Assembly (NCBI GenBank): GCA_031275915.1
Contig: JAISOC010000031.1
Span: forward strand, 1-14,035
Direction of reading: 5' to 3'
DNA length: 14,035 nucleotides
Source of the DNA: Holosporales bacterium
GTDB lineage: Bacteria > Pseudomonadota > Alphaproteobacteria > RUG11792
Position 1 is the first letter of the stretch, and each line of letters begins with the position of its first letter. The notes under the pieces were generated by a model that saw only the letters and a list, made by a program, of their open reading frames with translations, was not told where the DNA came from and made no database searches. Position numbers and translations under genes: made by a program. Positions 13,370-14,035 of the stretch are shown piece by piece.

Positions 13370-14035
13370 GTGACCATTAGAATTGCTTTAGATGCAATGG
13401 GAGGAGACCATGGAACGAAGTCCGTTCTTGGAGGAATTCCTCTTTGTAATCCTCATTCCTCTGATGTGATATTTAATGTATTTGGAAATTCAGAACTCAT
13501 AAAAGGAATGTGTAAAAAAGATTGGCCACATAACATAGTGCACACGGACAAGGTTATTCCTTCTGACATGAAACCCTCATATGCTCTTCGCTATGGAAGG
13601 GGTTCAAGTATGTTTGAGGCTATCTCCTCAGTTGCTCGAGGAGAGTCTGATGCAGTTGTTTCTTCAGGAAATACTGGAGCTTATATGGCCCTTTCCAAGG
13701 CTATACTGAAGACGATACCTGGAATTGAGAGACCGGCTCTTGTGAGTCTCCTTCCAAATATAGATGGAGGCAGCAATGTTGTCCTGGATCTTGGGGCAAA
13801 CACAGAATGTGATCCCAATAATTTATTTCAGTTTGCGATTATGGGAGATGCAGTGGCAAGAGCACTCCTCAAAATAGAAAATCCTCGTATTGCTCTCCTT
13901 AACATTGGAGTCGAAAAAAATAAGGGAACTTCTATTGTTCAGGATGCATTTAAACTCACCTCCAATTATTTTAAGGATAGATTCATAGGATTTGTTGAGG
14001 GAACTGATCTTTCAAAAAGCACCGCCGATGTTATA
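13370..14035 (+). CDS. plsX: Phosphate acyltransferase PlsX (partial, 3' end beyond the right edge)
   Basis: 222 codons are visible from the GTG at 13370 (VTIRIALDAMGGDHG). PlsX makes acyl-phosphate from acyl-ACP for the PlsY step of phosphatidic acid synthesis at the membrane. Family marks are DAMGGDHG at the start, KPSYALRYGRGSSMFEAI, VVSSGNTGAYMALS, IERPALVSLLP, VVLDLGANTECDPNNLFQFAIMG and LLNIGVEKNKG. The next expected segment, FVEGTD, is the last thing seen. The GTG start is favoured because the gene begins 5 bases after rpmF and only this places the DAMGGD motif at the usual distance. Confidence 0.96.
   Translation, partial: MTIRIALDAMGGDHGTKSVLGGIPLCNPHSSDVIFNVFGNSELIKGMCKKDWPHNIVHTDKVIPSDMKPSYALRYGRGSSMFEAISSVARGESDAVVSSGNTGAYMALSKAILKTIPGIERPALVSLLPNIDGGSNVVLDLGANTECDPNNLFQFAIMGDAVARALLKIENPRIALLNIGVEKNKGTSIVQDAFKLTSNYFKDRFIGFVEGTDLSKSTADVI

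Overview
The window is AT-rich DNA, apart from one short GC-rich patch, with densely packed housekeeping genes. The proteins are of alphaproteobacterial type: a phosphoglycerate kinase with the STAGGAFLE C-terminal motif, the rpmF-plsX pair, a D-Ala-D-Ala ligase with NTQPGMT, and an HK97-type portal resembling gene-transfer-agent (GTA) portals. Three traits suggest an obligate or facultative intracellular alphaproteobacterium of the Rickettsiales/Holosporales kind: an EamA transporter that looks like the rickettsial S-adenosylmethionine importer, orphan phage/GTA-like genes scattered among core genes, and palindromic dispersed repeats. The exact taxon is inference. UGA acts as a stop codon here.

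Layout. Positions 1-3887 are on the minus strand: a 499-aa phage-tail-like protein of uncertain function, the lytic transglycosylase mltG, a perfect GC-rich terminator hairpin, then a fic gene with its own promoter that runs off the left edge. Divergently from 3917 on the plus strand lie the EamA transporter, ddl (cell-wall precursor synthesis), a secreted thioredoxin-fold protein that overlaps ddl by 4 bases, a convergent DUF167 gene, a solitary portal gene and pgk.

Positions 9497-13049 form an accessory island. Two inverted copies of a ~220-bp palindromic repeat bracket it. It holds a 265-aa orphan, a GC-rich patch behind a near-consensus promoter (candidate small RNA or repeat remnant), and two genes for putative secreted proteins. 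These two genes share almost identical promoter, leader and signal-peptide DNA, but their mature proteins are unrelated or very distant. This cassette arrangement is the most interesting signal in the window: it looks like a duplicated expression-and-secretion module joined to different cargo.

After the island, core genes resume with rpmF and plsX (phospholipid synthesis), and plsX is cut by the right edge. The mltG, ddl and secreted thioredoxin-like products act on the cell envelope. The portal and the 499-aa protein look like remnants of, or parts of, a dispersed GTA/prophage. The island products are candidate host-interaction proteins, by inference only.
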